Shown here: positions 8,737 to 17,947 of the stretch, piece by piece
Position numbering within the stretch: position 1 is the first letter of the stretch
Layout of the letters: the number at the start of each line of letters is the position of its first letter
Assembly: GCA_963718635.1 (NCBI GenBank)
Contig: OY970367.1
Location: 1,054,001-1,118,000, forward strand
Length of the DNA stretch: 64,000 nucleotides
DNA from: JAIOQJ01 sp963718635
GTDB lineage: Bacteria; Planctomycetota; Planctomycetia; Gemmatales; Gemmataceae
Direction of reading: 5' to 3'
The notes under the pieces: generated by a model
Told to the model about the DNA's origin: nothing
What the model saw: only the letters and a program-made list of their open reading frames with translations
The model's database searches: none
Translations under genes and position numbers: made by a program

Positions 8737-9763
8737 TTAAGATGCCGCTGGCTCGATGCGGCCTTCCATCGAGCTACTCGCACTGGCGTAGAGTTTGCGC
8801 GGATATGCGCCCGGCCAGAAAAGCAAGCCGGCCTGCTTCGCAGGCATGTTTCATCGCGTGGGCCATGCGCAGCGGATCGCGGGCCGATGCGATCGCGGTA
8901 TTGAGCAGCACGCCATCGCAGCCGAGCTCCATCGCCAGGCTTACATCGCTGGCCGTGCCGACCCCCGCATCGACGATCACCGGGTAATGGGGGTCGCCTT
9001 CTTTCAAATACTCGAGAATAATGCGAATGTTGCTCGGGTTCAGAATGCCCTGCCCGCTGCCGATGGGGCTCCCTGCGGGCATCACGCTGGCGGCGCCGGC
9101 AGCTTTCAAGCGTTTGGCCAGCCAGGGGTCGTCACTGGTGTAGACCATAACTTGGAAGCCCTCTTTGACGAGGACTTCGGTTGCCTTCAGCGTATCAATG
9201 GGATCGGGCAGCAGTGTTTTGCGATCGCCGAGACACTCCAGTTTTACCCAATCGGCGCCGGGGTTGCCTAAGTTGGTAAGAAGCTCGCGGGCAAGGCGAG
9301 CATGGCGGATGGCATCTTCGGCACTGAAACAGCCTGCCGTGTTCGGCAGAATCGTGTAATGTTTCAGGTCGAGATAGTCGAGGAGGTTCCGCCCTTCGTG
9401 GTCGACCAGGCGTTCACGGCGGACAGCTACCGTGGTCACTTCGCAGCCGCTCGCTGCCAGCGCAGTGCGCATGAGATCGTAGGAGCCATACTTGCCCGTG
9501 CCGGTGAAGAGGCGACTGCGGAACGTGAACTTTCCCACAACCAGTGGTTGATCGAGATCTTCGCCGCCCCCGGCCAGCGTGACAATCTCGACACGGTCGC
9601 CTTCGGCTAGCAGGCGTTTGGCATGGTCGTCACGGCGGACGATTTCGAGGTTTACTTCGATGGCCGTTTTTTTGGGATCGCGGTGCAGTTCGCGCATGAG
9701 GTCGGCAACGGTTAAAGGTTCCTCGAACTGTCGCGGCTCTGCATTAATCGTAATGTTCAGCAT
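8737..9763 (-). CDS. thiG: Fused ThiS-ThiG thiazole synthase, frameshifted near the C-terminus
   Basis: ThiS (about 1-66, MLNITINAEPRQFEEPLTV to VTLAGGG) is the sulfur carrier; ThiG (from about residue 75, VVGKFTFRSRLFTGTGKY) condenses it with deoxyxylulose phosphate to form thiamine thiazole. The ThiG catalytic region WVKLECLGD and MPAGSPIGSGQGI plus VDAGVGTASDVSLAMELGCDG are present. The GG end of ThiS is now internal to the fusion. The frame stops at 8774 after RISAQTLRQCE; dropping one T near 8805 gives RKLYASASSSMEGRIEPAAS, the proper ThiG ending, stopping at 8737. The start 9763 is chosen on homology; an in-frame ATG at 9772 is also possible. Confidence 0.88.
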
Positions 9764-9838
9764 GAAAGCCATTATACAGAAGGCTTCGCCGATGCCGAGC
9801 ATTGCCCGGCTGCATGCCTTTCTTATAAAACAGAGCCC

Positions 9839-11702
9839 ATGTCGCACTATATACCGAACACCCGTATTCCCACCCTCGTTTTCGCCACCAGCAACGAGGC
9901 CGCTCGTCATGCGGCTTTGATCGTTGAACGCGTAATCCGCGAACACAACTCGGCCGGGCGCACGACCGTGCTGGGACTGGCCACCGGCTCGACGCCCGTC
10001 GGGCTTTATCGCGAATTGATCCGCCTGCATCGTGAAGCAGGCCTTGATCTCTCGAAGGTGATCACGTTCAATCTCGACGAATACTTTCCGATGGCCGGCG
10101 ACGATCCGCATTCCTATCGGCGTTGGATGTTCGAGACGTTTTTCAACCACGTCAACATCCGCAAAGAAAACATCCATATTCCGGATGGAACGATCAACAT
10201 CGACTAGAGCGAAGATTATTGCGCCAGTACGAGTTGGCGATTGCATAGCGCGGGCGGCATCGACATCCAGATTCTCGGCATCGGCCGCACCGGGCACATC
10301 GGCTTCAACGAGCCGGGCTCGACCCGGACTAGCCGAACACGCTTGGTCACGCTCGATTCCGTGACTCGGCGCGATGCGGCCGGCGGCTTCTTCGGCGAAG
10401 AGAACGTACCGCACCGTGCTCTGACAATGGGCGTGGGCACAATTCTGGAAGCTCGCAAAGTCATCATTATGGCCTTTGGCGAGCATAAGGCCGGCCATCG
10501 TCCAGAAATCCTCGAAAATGAAGCGAGTGAGTCGGTAACGGCCAGCTTTCTGCAATCGCATCGGGATACGGTCTTCCTGCTCGATCGGGCGGCTGCCGGC
10601 GAACTGACGATCTATCCGCCGGCCGTGGGAAGTTGAGCGTCGTCCACTGGACCCCCGAATTGATTCGTCAAGCGGTCATCTGGTTGAGCTTGGAAGTCGG
10701 AAAGGCCCTGCTGAAGCTTATCGGAAGAGGATTTCCGCGAACATCATCTGTACGACTTGTTCCGCGAACATGGCCCGGCCGAAGCGCTTGGGCGATCGCG
10801 TTTTTCAGGATCGTTCGGCTACCATTCTGCCGTATCCCGCCGGCAAGGAAAGCTAAAACAATCCTGGTTTTTAGCCCTCATCCGGACGATGATGTCATCA
10901 GCATGGGCGGAACGCTAATTCGGCTGGTCGAGCAAGGCCATCAGGTCTACGTGGCGTATATGACCAGCGGCAACATCGCCGTTTTCGATCACGACGCCTG
11001 GCGTTACACCGATTTTGTCGATACGTTCAATCGTTTATTTGAGATTGGCGAAGAGCAGACGGAGCGGTCTGAAGAAGCGAGTGCAAAGACTATTTGACAT
11101 CGAAGAAGCCCGGGCAGCCTGACTCAGAGGACCTGTTGAAGATCAAGGCTCTGATCCGCGAGACGGAGGCTCGGGCGGCGGCGCTGGCCTGCGGCATTCC
11201 GCCGGAACTGCTCGTGTTTATGGATTTGCGCTTTTATCGCACCGGCACGATCGCCAAGAACCCGATTCATCCGCAGGATATCGAGGACATTGCCGGTTTG
11301 TTCGAACAATTGCGACCGTCGCAGATTTACGTTGCAGGCGAACTTTCCGACCCGCATGGCACGCACCGGACCTGTGCCGAGGCGATTTATGCCGCCGTTC
11401 GCCAAGTTCGGCTGCACGCGCAAGATTTTGAAGTATGGTTGTACCGAGGCGCCTGGGAAGAATGGGAACCGCACGAAATCGAGATGGCGGTTCCGATCAG
11501 CCCTGAAATGCTGGAACGGAAGAAACAGGCGATCTTTCGCCATCAGTCGCAGAAAGACCGGGCCATGTTTCCCGGCGGCAGCGACAAGCGCGAGTTCTGG
11601 CAGCGGTCCGAAGAACGCAACCTCGGGACAGCCCGCGTCTACGATCAGCTTGGTTTGCCCGAATACTATGCCTTGGAAGCGTTCGTTCGCTGGAAAGAAT
11701 GA
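9839..11702 (+). CDS. nagB: Glucosamine-6-phosphate deaminase with C-terminal PIG-L deacetylase-like domain, several frame breaks
   Basis: N-terminal NagB domain (VLGLATGSTPVGLYRELI, ITFNLDEYFPM, GIGRTGHIGFNEPGS) converts glucosamine 6-phosphate to fructose 6-phosphate. The C-terminal LmbE/PIG-L domain has the zinc motif SPHPDDDVISMGGTLIRL and LSDPHGTHRTCAEAI. This long two-domain form is known in Bacteroidetes and planctomycetes. The frame closes after INID (10207), after PPAVGS (10636), near 10840 and near 11097, and shifts at least five times in total, yet conserved segments continue in order to FVRWKE at 11702. The shifts leave no long deletions, favouring sequencing error over decay. It diverges from thiSG with a 75-base gap. 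Confidence 0.8.
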
Positions 11703-11882
11703 TGGAAAATTCCGCAATTGACGCGAATCCGCGAATAAGGGATGACATCTAATTGGCGTCAATGCAAAAATTCGGACAGAATGTGTGACAAAGCCGCCCG
11801 AACAACTGACAAACCTTGATTCGCCCCGTAAGATGGATGTGTAGGGCAATAATGAACCGCGATTGAAAGGGGGGTAGAATAG

Positions 11883-12369
11883 ATGAGCAATACACCCAAA
11901 CGAGCGTTCGGTTCCTCCGCTAAGTCAAAGCGTAAGGAAGTGAACCTGGACCTTTCGACGGCGCGTCAGATGCTGCCCTTGGTTCGCAGCATTGTAAAGG
12001 ATATCATTGAGAAACAGACCGAGCTGCAACGACTGCACCCGGAACAGGATAGTCTCGACCGCCATCGGCATCGATCTGGTATGGGCGGAGCGCGATCGTC
12101 GTTATCGGCTCCACGAGGAAATCAGCACGGCGGAGAAATCCCTGCGTGCGGCAGTAAACGAATTAAACGAGCTGGGCGTTTCCTTTGTCGACCGGGAGCA
12201 GGGACGCATCGCGTTCCCGACCCGCATCAACGGGCGGCCCGCTCTTTTTTCCTGGCAACTCGAAGAAGAGAACGTAAATTATTGGAGTTACGAAGAGGAA
12301 GAGGTCCGCAGGCCTATTCCCTCCGATTGGACACCCGGAACACCTTTGAGGTTGAAGGGCAAAGCGTAG
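11883..12369 (+). CDS. DUF2203 family protein, frameshifted
   Basis: The first frame gives KRKEVNLDLSTARQMLPLV and QTELQRLHPEQDSLDR, the DUF2203 N-terminus. Near 12060 the homology moves by one frame to LVWAERDRRYRLHEE, LNELGVSFVDREQGRIAFPT and LFSWQLEEENVNYWSYEEEE, ending RRPIPSDWTPGTPLRLKGKA. Together about 160 residues, the normal size. It is a small soluble alpha-helical protein of unknown function. A strong terminator follows at 12406. AGGGGGGTAGAATAG ahead of the ATG supplies the ribosome site. Confidence 0.78.
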
Positions 12370-12405
12370 CCCTGTTTCGAGTTTTCAATCATTCGTGAGC
12401 CAACG

Positions 12406-12446
12406 CAAGTCATACCATCGGTTACGATGGTATGACTTGTTTCATT
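12406..12446 (+). terminator. Rho-independent terminator after the DUF2203 gene
   Basis: Perfect 15-base stem CAAGTCATACCATCG / CGATGGTATGACTTG with a four-base GTTA loop, followed by TTTCATTTATA. It could serve both strands, since mnmA converges and ends at 12530. Confidence 0.85.
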
Positions 12447-12529
12447 TATATTATGACGATTATCAGATAGACTGCGCTTCGGTTTGGTGAGCCGTGCAGC
12501 GTGGCTGATTACCCTTTAAGTCGTTCGCG

Positions 12530-13612
12530 TCATTGACTCTCCGCACGTTCAATAGTTCCGCCGCCTAACACCCGGCTTCCTTCGTAAAAGACGACTGTTT
12601 GGCCAGGCGTTACGGCGCTTTGCGACTCGCTGAATTGGACGTGCGCGCTTCCATCATCTGAGCCCGATACCAGCGCAGGAACCCCCGCATGCCGATAGCG
12701 GATCTTGGCCGTGCAGCGCAACTCTCCACTCGGCCGTTCAACTAACCAGTTGACCGCGGAGGCAGTGAGACTTTGGCTCAACAAATCCTCTTTATCGCCG
12801 AGTACAACCGTACGTGTTGAAGGGATGATCTCGAGGACATAGCGCTTGCGGTCGGCCGCTATGCCGAGCCCTTTGCGCTGGCCGATGGTAAAGCGTTCAT
12901 AGCCGTCGTGCTCGCCGAGAACCTCACCGCCGGTATCGACGACTTTGCCAGCGGTCGCGAGTTCTGGTCGGCGGCGACGGATCAAATTCGCATGATCCCC
13001 ATCCGGCACAAAGCAGATTTCGACGCTGTCCGGCTTGTCGGCCACGGCCAAATCCGCTTCGCGAGCCAGCGCCCGAATCTCTTCTTTGCGATAGCCGCCC
13101 ACGGGAAAGAGCAAGTGCGGCAATATGCTGCGCTTGATGCCGTAAAGCACGTACGACTGGTCCTTCTCCGGATCGAGCCCGCGATGAAGTTCCGGGCCGT
13201 CGGCGCCTTTCACCATCCGGGCATAGTGACCCGTTGCGATGAAATCTGCATTCAGTTGCTTGCCGAACGACCAGAGCTTGCCGAATTTCAACCAGTTGTT
13301 GCAGACAACGCAGGGGTTAGGCGTGCGCCCGGCTAAGTATTCGTCCGCAAAATAGTCGATGATCTTGTCGAATTCGCGTTCGAAATCGAGAGCGTAGAAC
13401 GGGATATCGAGTTTGTCGGCTATACGGCGCGCATCGCCGGCATCCACGGCACTGCAACAACCCTTCTTTCGATCGGGGCGCATATCGGCTTCGGAGCTAT
13501 GGGTGCCCGTACGCATGAAGAGGCCGATCACATCGTAGCCCTGTCGCTTCAACAGAACAGCGGCGACCGAACTATCAACGCCGCCGCTCATGGCCAGAAC
13601 CACGCGAGACAT
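12530..13612 (-). CDS. mnmA: tRNA-specific 2-thiouridylase MnmA
   Basis: Thiolates U34 of Lys/Glu/Gln tRNAs using ATP and a relayed sulfur. The PP-loop motif VLAMSGGVDSSVAAVLLK is at residues 4-21; RTPNPCVVCNNWLKFGKL holds the first catalytic cysteine, and DSVEICFVPDGDH the second in the VEICFV motif. ATGHYARM and FTIGQRKGLGI are also typical. About 360 residues, complete. The second of two adjacent ATG codons is used as start. A flanking tandem repeat lies upstream. Confidence 0.95.
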   Translation of the reverse strand: MSRVVLAMSGGVDSSVAAVLLKRQGYDVIGLFMRTGTHSSEADMRPDRKKGCCSAVDAGDARRIADKLDIPFYALDFEREFDKIIDYFADEYLAGRTPNPCVVCNNWLKFGKLWSFGKQLNADFIATGHYARMVKGADGPELHRGLDPEKDQSYVLYGIKRSILPHLLFPVGGYRKEEIRALAREADLAVADKPDSVEICFVPDGDHANLIRRRRPELATAGKVVDTGGEVLGEHDGYERFTIGQRKGLGIAADRKRYVLEIIPSTRTVVLGDKEDLLSQSLTASAVNWLVERPSGELRCTAKIRYRHAGVPALVSGSDDGSAHVQFSESQSAVTPGQTVVFYEGSRVLGGGTIERAESQ

Positions 13613-13712
13613 CAAGCCACCTTCGGAGAAGAAACGAAACCGATGATATCAGTATAGGCTTTGCGAACGGGATGAGCATTGTTGAAAAGGCAGAGCGGCG
13701 CGCACTTATGTT

Positions 13713-13740
13713 GGCGAGCCGGGAGCGTGAGCGATTGGAG
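13713..13740. repeat. Half copy of the GGCGAGCCGGGAGCG hairpin
   Basis: GGCGAGCCGGGAGCGTGAGCG followed by a GATTGGAG tail (with the final bases of the arm) matches one arm of the full hairpin at 58837-58909. The second arm is missing, so this is a truncated copy. Confidence 0.7.
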
Positions 13741-13796
13741 TAAAATTCGAACGCTGTCACGAGCTTGAAGCGCTAGCGAAAGAACGGCTGGAATTT

Positions 13797-13938
13797 TCGC
13801 TGGCGCTTCAAGCTCGTTAGAGTCACTGAATACTTCGCTTGCGCTTCAGGCTCGTGCGTGTCACTGGAGTATTCGCTGGCGCTTCAAGCTTGTCAGTGTC
13901 TCTGAAGTCTTCGCTGGCGCTTCAGGCTCGTCAGTGGG
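13797..13938. repeat. 38-bp imperfect tandem repeat, about 3.7 units
   Basis: Units begin TCGCTGGCGCTTCAAGCTCG at 13797, 13835, 13873 and 13911 with exact 38-base spacing and a few substitutions per unit. An inverted half (GAGCTTGAAGCGCTAGCGAA) precedes them at 13761. No gene lies between mnmA and the next coding region. Confidence 0.88.
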
Positions 13939-13959
13939 GCGACTACTGAGCTCAACCGT

Positions 13960-14454
13960 CTAGCGCACGGGATTGAATCGCCCTGTTGGAACCGGCGGCG
14001 CATCGCCGACGGTTGGCTCAACCAAGTCGATGATCGGCGTGGTTGCCGGCTCAATGACCGCTGCAGGCACAATTGCCGAGACCGGCGCCACCACGGGAAT
14101 TTGCACCGACGCCGTCTCAATGATTTTGACTGTCGAAGGCTGCTCGCCCGACGGAACGCGCATCATGGCGGGCGGAGCTTCCTTCGGATCTTTAGGCGGC
14201 ATTTCCTCCATCGGGGCTTTGGGAACCACGACCGGCGCCGGTCCACCGGTGTTAGGCGCGGCCTTTTGTTGCACGCCCGGCACATCGATCTTCGGCGAAG
14301 GCGGCGGCGCCTTCCCTTCGTAGTTCTGGTATTCAAGGTAGAGCAGCACCGTGCCTCCCACCATCGCCAGGAAGGAGATCGCCAACAGGCCGGTGTATGC
14401 ATCGTTGCGCTTGGCAACGGTCGGCTGTTCGGGCGGGGTCGTCGTGTCGGCCAT
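13960..14454 (-). CDS. Proline-rich single-pass membrane protein
   Basis: A 164-residue protein of unknown function. A short N-terminal cytoplasmic part (MADTTTPPEQPTVAKRNDAY) is followed by a membrane helix (about 22-40, LLAISFLAMVGGTVLLYLE) and a Pro/Ala/Val-rich low-complexity tail, probably periplasmic. It sits directly downstream of the coiled-coil gene at 14497 on the same strand, so it may belong to that four-gene group, but it shares no sequence with the three paralogues. Confidence 0.65.
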   Translation of the reverse strand: MADTTTPPEQPTVAKRNDAYTGLLAISFLAMVGGTVLLYLEYQNYEGKAPPPSPKIDVPGVQQKAAPNTGGPAPVVVPKAPMEEMPPKDPKEAPPAMMRVPSGEQPSTVKIIETASVQIPVVAPVSAIVPAAVIEPATTPIIDLVEPTVGDAPPVPTGRFNPVR

Positions 14455-14496
14455 GTTTATTCTCCAAGTCTGAATGCGAAATCTACCGCCCCAGAC

Positions 14497-15114
14497 TTAT
14501 TTGGGCGTCCCACGGCTCACGACTTCATCGCCGACTTCCGCACGCTCAGACGTAAGCGATTTGAACTGCGCGATCGATTGTTTTGCGTAGGAGCGAACCA
14601 ATGTCATCGTGCCGAGCAACCGGGGCGTTTCGCCAGGCCGATAGACTTCAAGCGTAATGCCTTGCTTCAACCCCTCTTCGCCCCCGACCGAAAGCACATA
14701 GAGTCCAGCATTTGCGATGCTGCTGACCTTGCCGCGAACCTCGCGTTCAGGCCGTTCGATTTGCGTTTCGGGCAGTACTCGCGGCTCGGGCTTTTGCAGT
14801 CCCGCGACCAGCTTTTCCAACGTCTCCGCCTGCTTTTTGCCCATCTGCACTTCGACTTCAGCGCCGGCCAACTTCACCTTCAGAGCCGCAACCTCTTCCT
14901 GCAACTTCACCGATTCTTTGCGTGCCTGCTCCAGAGAAACGCGCAGCGCGGCTGCTTCATCGCGCGCCCGCGAATCTTTATCGACCGACTTGCGCAGGTC
15001 GCCTATTTCGCGGAGAAGTTGCGGGAGTACGACGTCTGCATCAACCTCGTCGGCCCGGCTTGTTGCACCCGTGCAAAGCGTTGCGCCAAGCGCGAGGATC
15101 ATCAAAAATCGCAT
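14497..15114 (-). CDS. Exported coiled-coil protein, paralogue 1 of 3
   Basis: Signal peptide (MRFLMILALGATLCTGATSRA) followed by a coiled coil (about 30-115) and a C-terminal beta-type domain, GKVSSIANAGLYVLSVGGEE, LKQGITLEVYR, LLGTMTLVRSYAKQSIAQF and EVGDEVVS. The same C-terminal design recurs in the next two genes. It resembles small beta-barrel domains such as FlgT-C or MreC, but that is an impression, not an assignment. 205 residues, intact. Likely periplasmic. Gap to the gene upstream in the transcript is 37 bases. Confidence 0.7.
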   Translation of the reverse strand: MRFLMILALGATLCTGATSRADEVDADVVLPQLLREIGDLRKSVDKDSRARDEAAALRVSLEQARKESVKLQEEVAALKVKLAGAEVEVQMGKKQAETLEKLVAGLQKPEPRVLPETQIERPEREVRGKVSSIANAGLYVLSVGGEEGLKQGITLEVYRPGETPRLLGTMTLVRSYAKQSIAQFKSLTSERAEVGDEVVSRGTPK

Positions 15115-15151
15115 GGTCGGCCTCCTGCCGGGGAATCGATTCCCATTGCAA

Positions 15152-15754
15152 TCACTTCAAACAAAACTCGCTTGCCACTTCATCACCTACGACTGGATGG
15201 CGATCGTTGCCAAAGACGCTTTTGAATTCACCGAGCGCGGAAAGGGCATCGGTGCGAACAAGCGTCAAGGTTCCCAGATAAAGCGGACGCTGCGCTTCCG
15301 CGCCAGCGAGCCGGTATACGTCGAGGGTTTGCCCCTGTTTCAATCCGGCTTCGTTACCGATCGATATTTGCACGAGCCGGCTCGTCTTGCTGATCGAGGT
15401 AATCTTGCCTTGAATCGCGGCGGGCTTCGCTCGAATCTCTGTGACTGTTGTGCCGTTGGGAATAAGCGCAGGCCGCGGCTTGTCTCCCTTCAGGGCAGCA
15501 AGTTCATTCAGCAAAGTTCGGCAGCGGTGTTCGAAACCATCGCTCTGCATCTTCGCATGAATCAGCGTGGCACGAACATCGTTCAATTCCGTTTGCAGCC
15601 GGCGGACCCGCGCCTCAAATTCATCCCGTTCGACGCGGAGCCGTTCGTTCTCTTTTTTGAGCAGGTCAATCGGCGCCAGCTCGTCGGCTTTCAGAGTGAC
15701 CGGTAATGCGAATAGCAGTGCCGCGATGCCGATGATGATTCGCTGCCGACCCAT
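15152..15754 (-). CDS. Exported coiled-coil protein, paralogue 2 of 3
   Basis: Signal peptide (MGRQRIIIGIAALLFALPVTLKA), coiled coil (LLKKENERLRVERDEFEARV and on, about 30-90) and a C-terminal domain with GKITSISKTSRLVQISIGNE, LKQGQTLDVYR, LYLGTLTLVRTDALSALGEF and VVGDEVAS. Aligns with the genes at 14497 and 15797 across the C-terminal domain. Function unknown; the shared GL..G..L.VYR core suggests a common ligand or assembly surface. Confidence 0.7.
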   Translation of the reverse strand: MGRQRIIIGIAALLFALPVTLKADELAPIDLLKKENERLRVERDEFEARVRRLQTELNDVRATLIHAKMQSDGFEHRCRTLLNELAALKGDKPRPALIPNGTTVTEIRAKPAAIQGKITSISKTSRLVQISIGNEAGLKQGQTLDVYRLAGAEAQRPLYLGTLTLVRTDALSALGEFKSVFGNDRHPVVGDEVASEFCLK

Positions 15755-15796
15755 AAACGGGCTCCAGCCGACTTTCTTAATCCATCCGCGCTTATT

Positions 15797-16699
15797 TCAA
15801 CGGCTGCCTAAACTCGTGGAAACGACGTCGTTTTCTTTTGGCAGACGTTCATCCGGCTTGGCGAATGGCTTCGGCATGAACTGGCCCACGGCCTGTTTCG
15901 GCTCCGTGCGGTTGATGATCAGTTCACCCAGGTAAAGCGAATTCAGGCCATCGGCTCGGTAGACGAAAAGCTTGTTCCCGGCGGTCAATCCGGAATCGCT
16001 GCCGATATTGACGACCGCCAGCCCACTTGTCGCCACAGCTCGAACGGTGCCATAGACATCGCGCGGCGCCTGAATCGGTGGCGGGCTCAACAAGGAGCCC
16101 TTACTGCTTGTGTCCCCTACCGCGCCCAGGGCGACAAGGCGATTTGTCTTCTGCGTGTTGTCGCGTTCGAGTTCTTCCACCCGATCGAGTAACCGTCTAG
16201 CGCGTTGCGTTTGCGTGTCCGCTTCGCTCTTGAACGTGGTGGCCAGCAGCCGTTGCTCGTTCAGTTCTTTCTGAGTCTCCAGCACGCGCGCTCGTTGGGC
16301 ATTTGTTTCGGCGAATAGGCTATCGCGTTCTTTCTTTAACGAAAAGACTTCCTCTTTCAAAGCGGCATGTCCCGTCGTCTCTTCGATCTTTTCCTTTTGG
16401 GCTTTGCCCAACTCCGTTTCCGCCGCCGATTGCCGTTTTTCAGCGACATCCGCTCGCGCCACCGCGGCGGCCTCGGTCTTCTTGGACGAAGAGAGCCGGC
16501 TATCCGAGCTCTTCAAATCGGTTTCGTGGGCCAGTTTTTCCGTCTTGTAGGCGGCCTCGGCCACGAGACTGACGTTGCGCATCTTTTCGTATTCCGCTTT
16601 CCAATTGCTGCGCGTGGTGAAGACGAGCACGATCATCGCGCTGGTCGCAACGCTGAGCAACAGGTTCATGAAAACGAGAATCTTGCCGACGGCTGTCAT
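15797..16699 (-). CDS. Membrane-anchored coiled-coil protein, paralogue 3 of 3
   Basis: An N-terminal membrane helix (MNLLLSVATSAMIVLVFTT) anchors a long coiled coil (about 35-200, rich in Lys/Glu/Ala) and the same C-terminal domain: GTVRAVATSGLAVVNIGSDS, LTAGNKLFVYR, LYLGELIINRTEPKQAVGQF and ENDVVST. Start ATG 16699 follows a GGGGGATG ribosome site; an open frame extends upstream but lacks a helix and homology. It is the first of four co-oriented genes (16699 to 13960). Confidence 0.7.
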   Translation of the reverse strand: MTAVGKILVFMNLLLSVATSAMIVLVFTTRSNWKAEYEKMRNVSLVAEAAYKTEKLAHETDLKSSDSRLSSSKKTEAAAVARADVAEKRQSAAETELGKAQKEKIEETTGHAALKEEVFSLKKERDSLFAETNAQRARVLETQKELNEQRLLATTFKSEADTQTQRARRLLDRVEELERDNTQKTNRLVALGAVGDTSSKGSLLSPPPIQAPRDVYGTVRAVATSGLAVVNIGSDSGLTAGNKLFVYRADGLNSLYLGELIINRTEPKQAVGQFMPKPFAKPDERLPKENDVVSTSLGSR

Positions 16700-17354
16700 G
16701 GCCACATCCCCCAAGCTAAAAAGACGCATCCGCCAGCAGAGGCGTCCCGTCAGCTGCTCCGAAACGCGATTTCGCGCCCCGATCCCCCGACAAGCGAACG
16801 ACCTATATACCCCGGACACTGCTTCTGTCAACCGCGAATTCGCGCTAGCCGATTTGCTTTCATGCATTATCAACGGTAGGCAGCGCAATTGCAATCACTT
16901 ATTGCGAAATTGCGAACGAAATCAGCAAAGCGGGTGAATGGGTATTGCTGGACGGCTTTTTCTTTTTCGAACATTTGACACTAACGAGACGTAAACTGAG
17001 CAACAGGGCCAAATGTGATAACCAAGGCGCGGCGAATACACGGGACAAACAACCGCGAATTGCCCGAATTCCCGACAGCAGACTTGCCGTTGTCTATCGT
17101 GCGATGTTAGGATGTAAGAGTAGTTTGCGCTCCACACTAACCCGAAGCGTCAGCGAGGTTTTCCCCGAAGCGTTAGCGTTAGTGGGCGCAGAGTATCGCT
17201 AACGCTTCGGGGCTATGCCTCGCTCACGCTTCGGGTTAGTGTGTCGATTGCGGCCGACAGGGCTGCGGTCTTGCCGGGTCTTTTTCGCCGATGAGGTTGC
17301 GTTCAACTTCCTCGCTGTTCGTTTCCCTGATTTTACAAACAGGAGGAGAAAATC
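16700..17354. other. Intergenic region between the coiled-coil operon and tatA
   Basis: Divergent promoter region with no credible gene. It contains the nested hairpin at 17133-17243. Nothing else distinctive is seen. Confidence 0.6.
17133..17243. repeat. Nested 111-bp hairpin, family C copy 1
   Basis: Outer arms CACACTAACCCGAAGCGT and its complement, with inner arms around CCCCGAAGCGTTAGCG. A second copy of closely similar sequence is at 41219-41328. Both are complete, so the unit duplicates as a whole. Confidence 0.9.
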
Positions 17355-17627
17355 ATGTTTGGTCTCGGTGGTCAAGAAATTCTGCTGTTGCTAGTCCTCG
17401 GCGTGTTGCTCTTCGGCCGTAAGCTGCCAGAGATCGGTCGCTCGGTCGGCAAGACCTTCGTCGAATTCAAAAAGGGCGTCAAGGGCCTCGAAGACGAAGT
17501 TGAAAACCCGAGCGCTTCCACGCTAACCAAGTCCGAGCCGGAAGCAATCCGCCCGCCCCAGCGTGTCACAGCTTCGGCGCCCAAATTCGAAGACACGCCC
17601 GCTCTGAATGCACCGCCCAAGATGTAG
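17355..17627 (+). CDS. tatA: Sec-independent translocase subunit TatA/TatE
   Basis: Forms the twin-arginine translocation pore that exports folded proteins. The 90-residue protein has the N-terminal membrane helix MFGLGGQEILLLLVLGVLLF, the FGRKLPEIGRSVGK hinge and an amphipathic helix (TFVEFKKGVKGLEDE), then an acidic/proline tail. A strong ribosome site, CAGGAGGAG, precedes the ATG. Several proteins in the window carry twin-arginine signals (50915-52291, 27879-29255) and would depend on this system. TatA versus TatB cannot be settled from length alone; TatA fits best. Confidence 0.9.
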   Translation: MFGLGGQEILLLLVLGVLLFGRKLPEIGRSVGKTFVEFKKGVKGLEDEVENPSASTLTKSEPEAIRPPQRVTASAPKFEDTPALNAPPKM

Positions 17628-17722
17628 AAACTCGGGACTAATCGCTTTTGCGGAGGAGGGCGCCTTCCATCCCCTCCTCTTTTCTTTTATCGTCCGCCTC
17701 GCTATAGTTCCCTTCCAACTCC

Positions 17723-17794
17723 GGGCGTTTAACTCAGCGGTAGAGTGCCATCCTCACACGGTGGAAGTCACTGGTTCAAATCCAGTAACGCCCA
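17723..17794 (+). tRNA. tRNA-Val (CAC)
   Basis: Cloverleaf by eye: acceptor GGGCGTT pairs with AACGCCC, D arm around CTCAGCGGTAGAG, anticodon stem CCATC/GGTGG around the loop CTCACAC giving anticodon CAC, and T arm CTGGTTCAAATCCAG. CCA is not encoded (the sequence continues A then TGCAAC). Confidence 0.93.
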
Positions 17795-17947
17795 TGCAAC
17801 TCTTCTCGCGATTTCGGGAAAACGCTTGTTTTCCGTCTGTTCATGATGTGGCTTCGGTACATCTGCCAACCTATGTCAACGTGTTTCGCTCTTGCTCGCC
17901 TCGGAATTGCGTCAAAAGCGCAGGGACCCTTTTTCGGTAATCGTCAG

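Noticed and set aside
9764..9838. TPP riboswitch ahead of thiSG
   Set aside because: Only about 75 bases separate thiSG from nagB, with no recognisable thi-box elements.
9773..10561. Long upstream extension of the thiSG reading frame
   Set aside because: The frame is open but antisense to the clearly conserved nagB domain and has no homology; coding starts at ThiS.
16700..16894. N-terminal extension of the anchored coiled-coil gene
   Set aside because: No homology, and the membrane helix starts right after ATG 16699.
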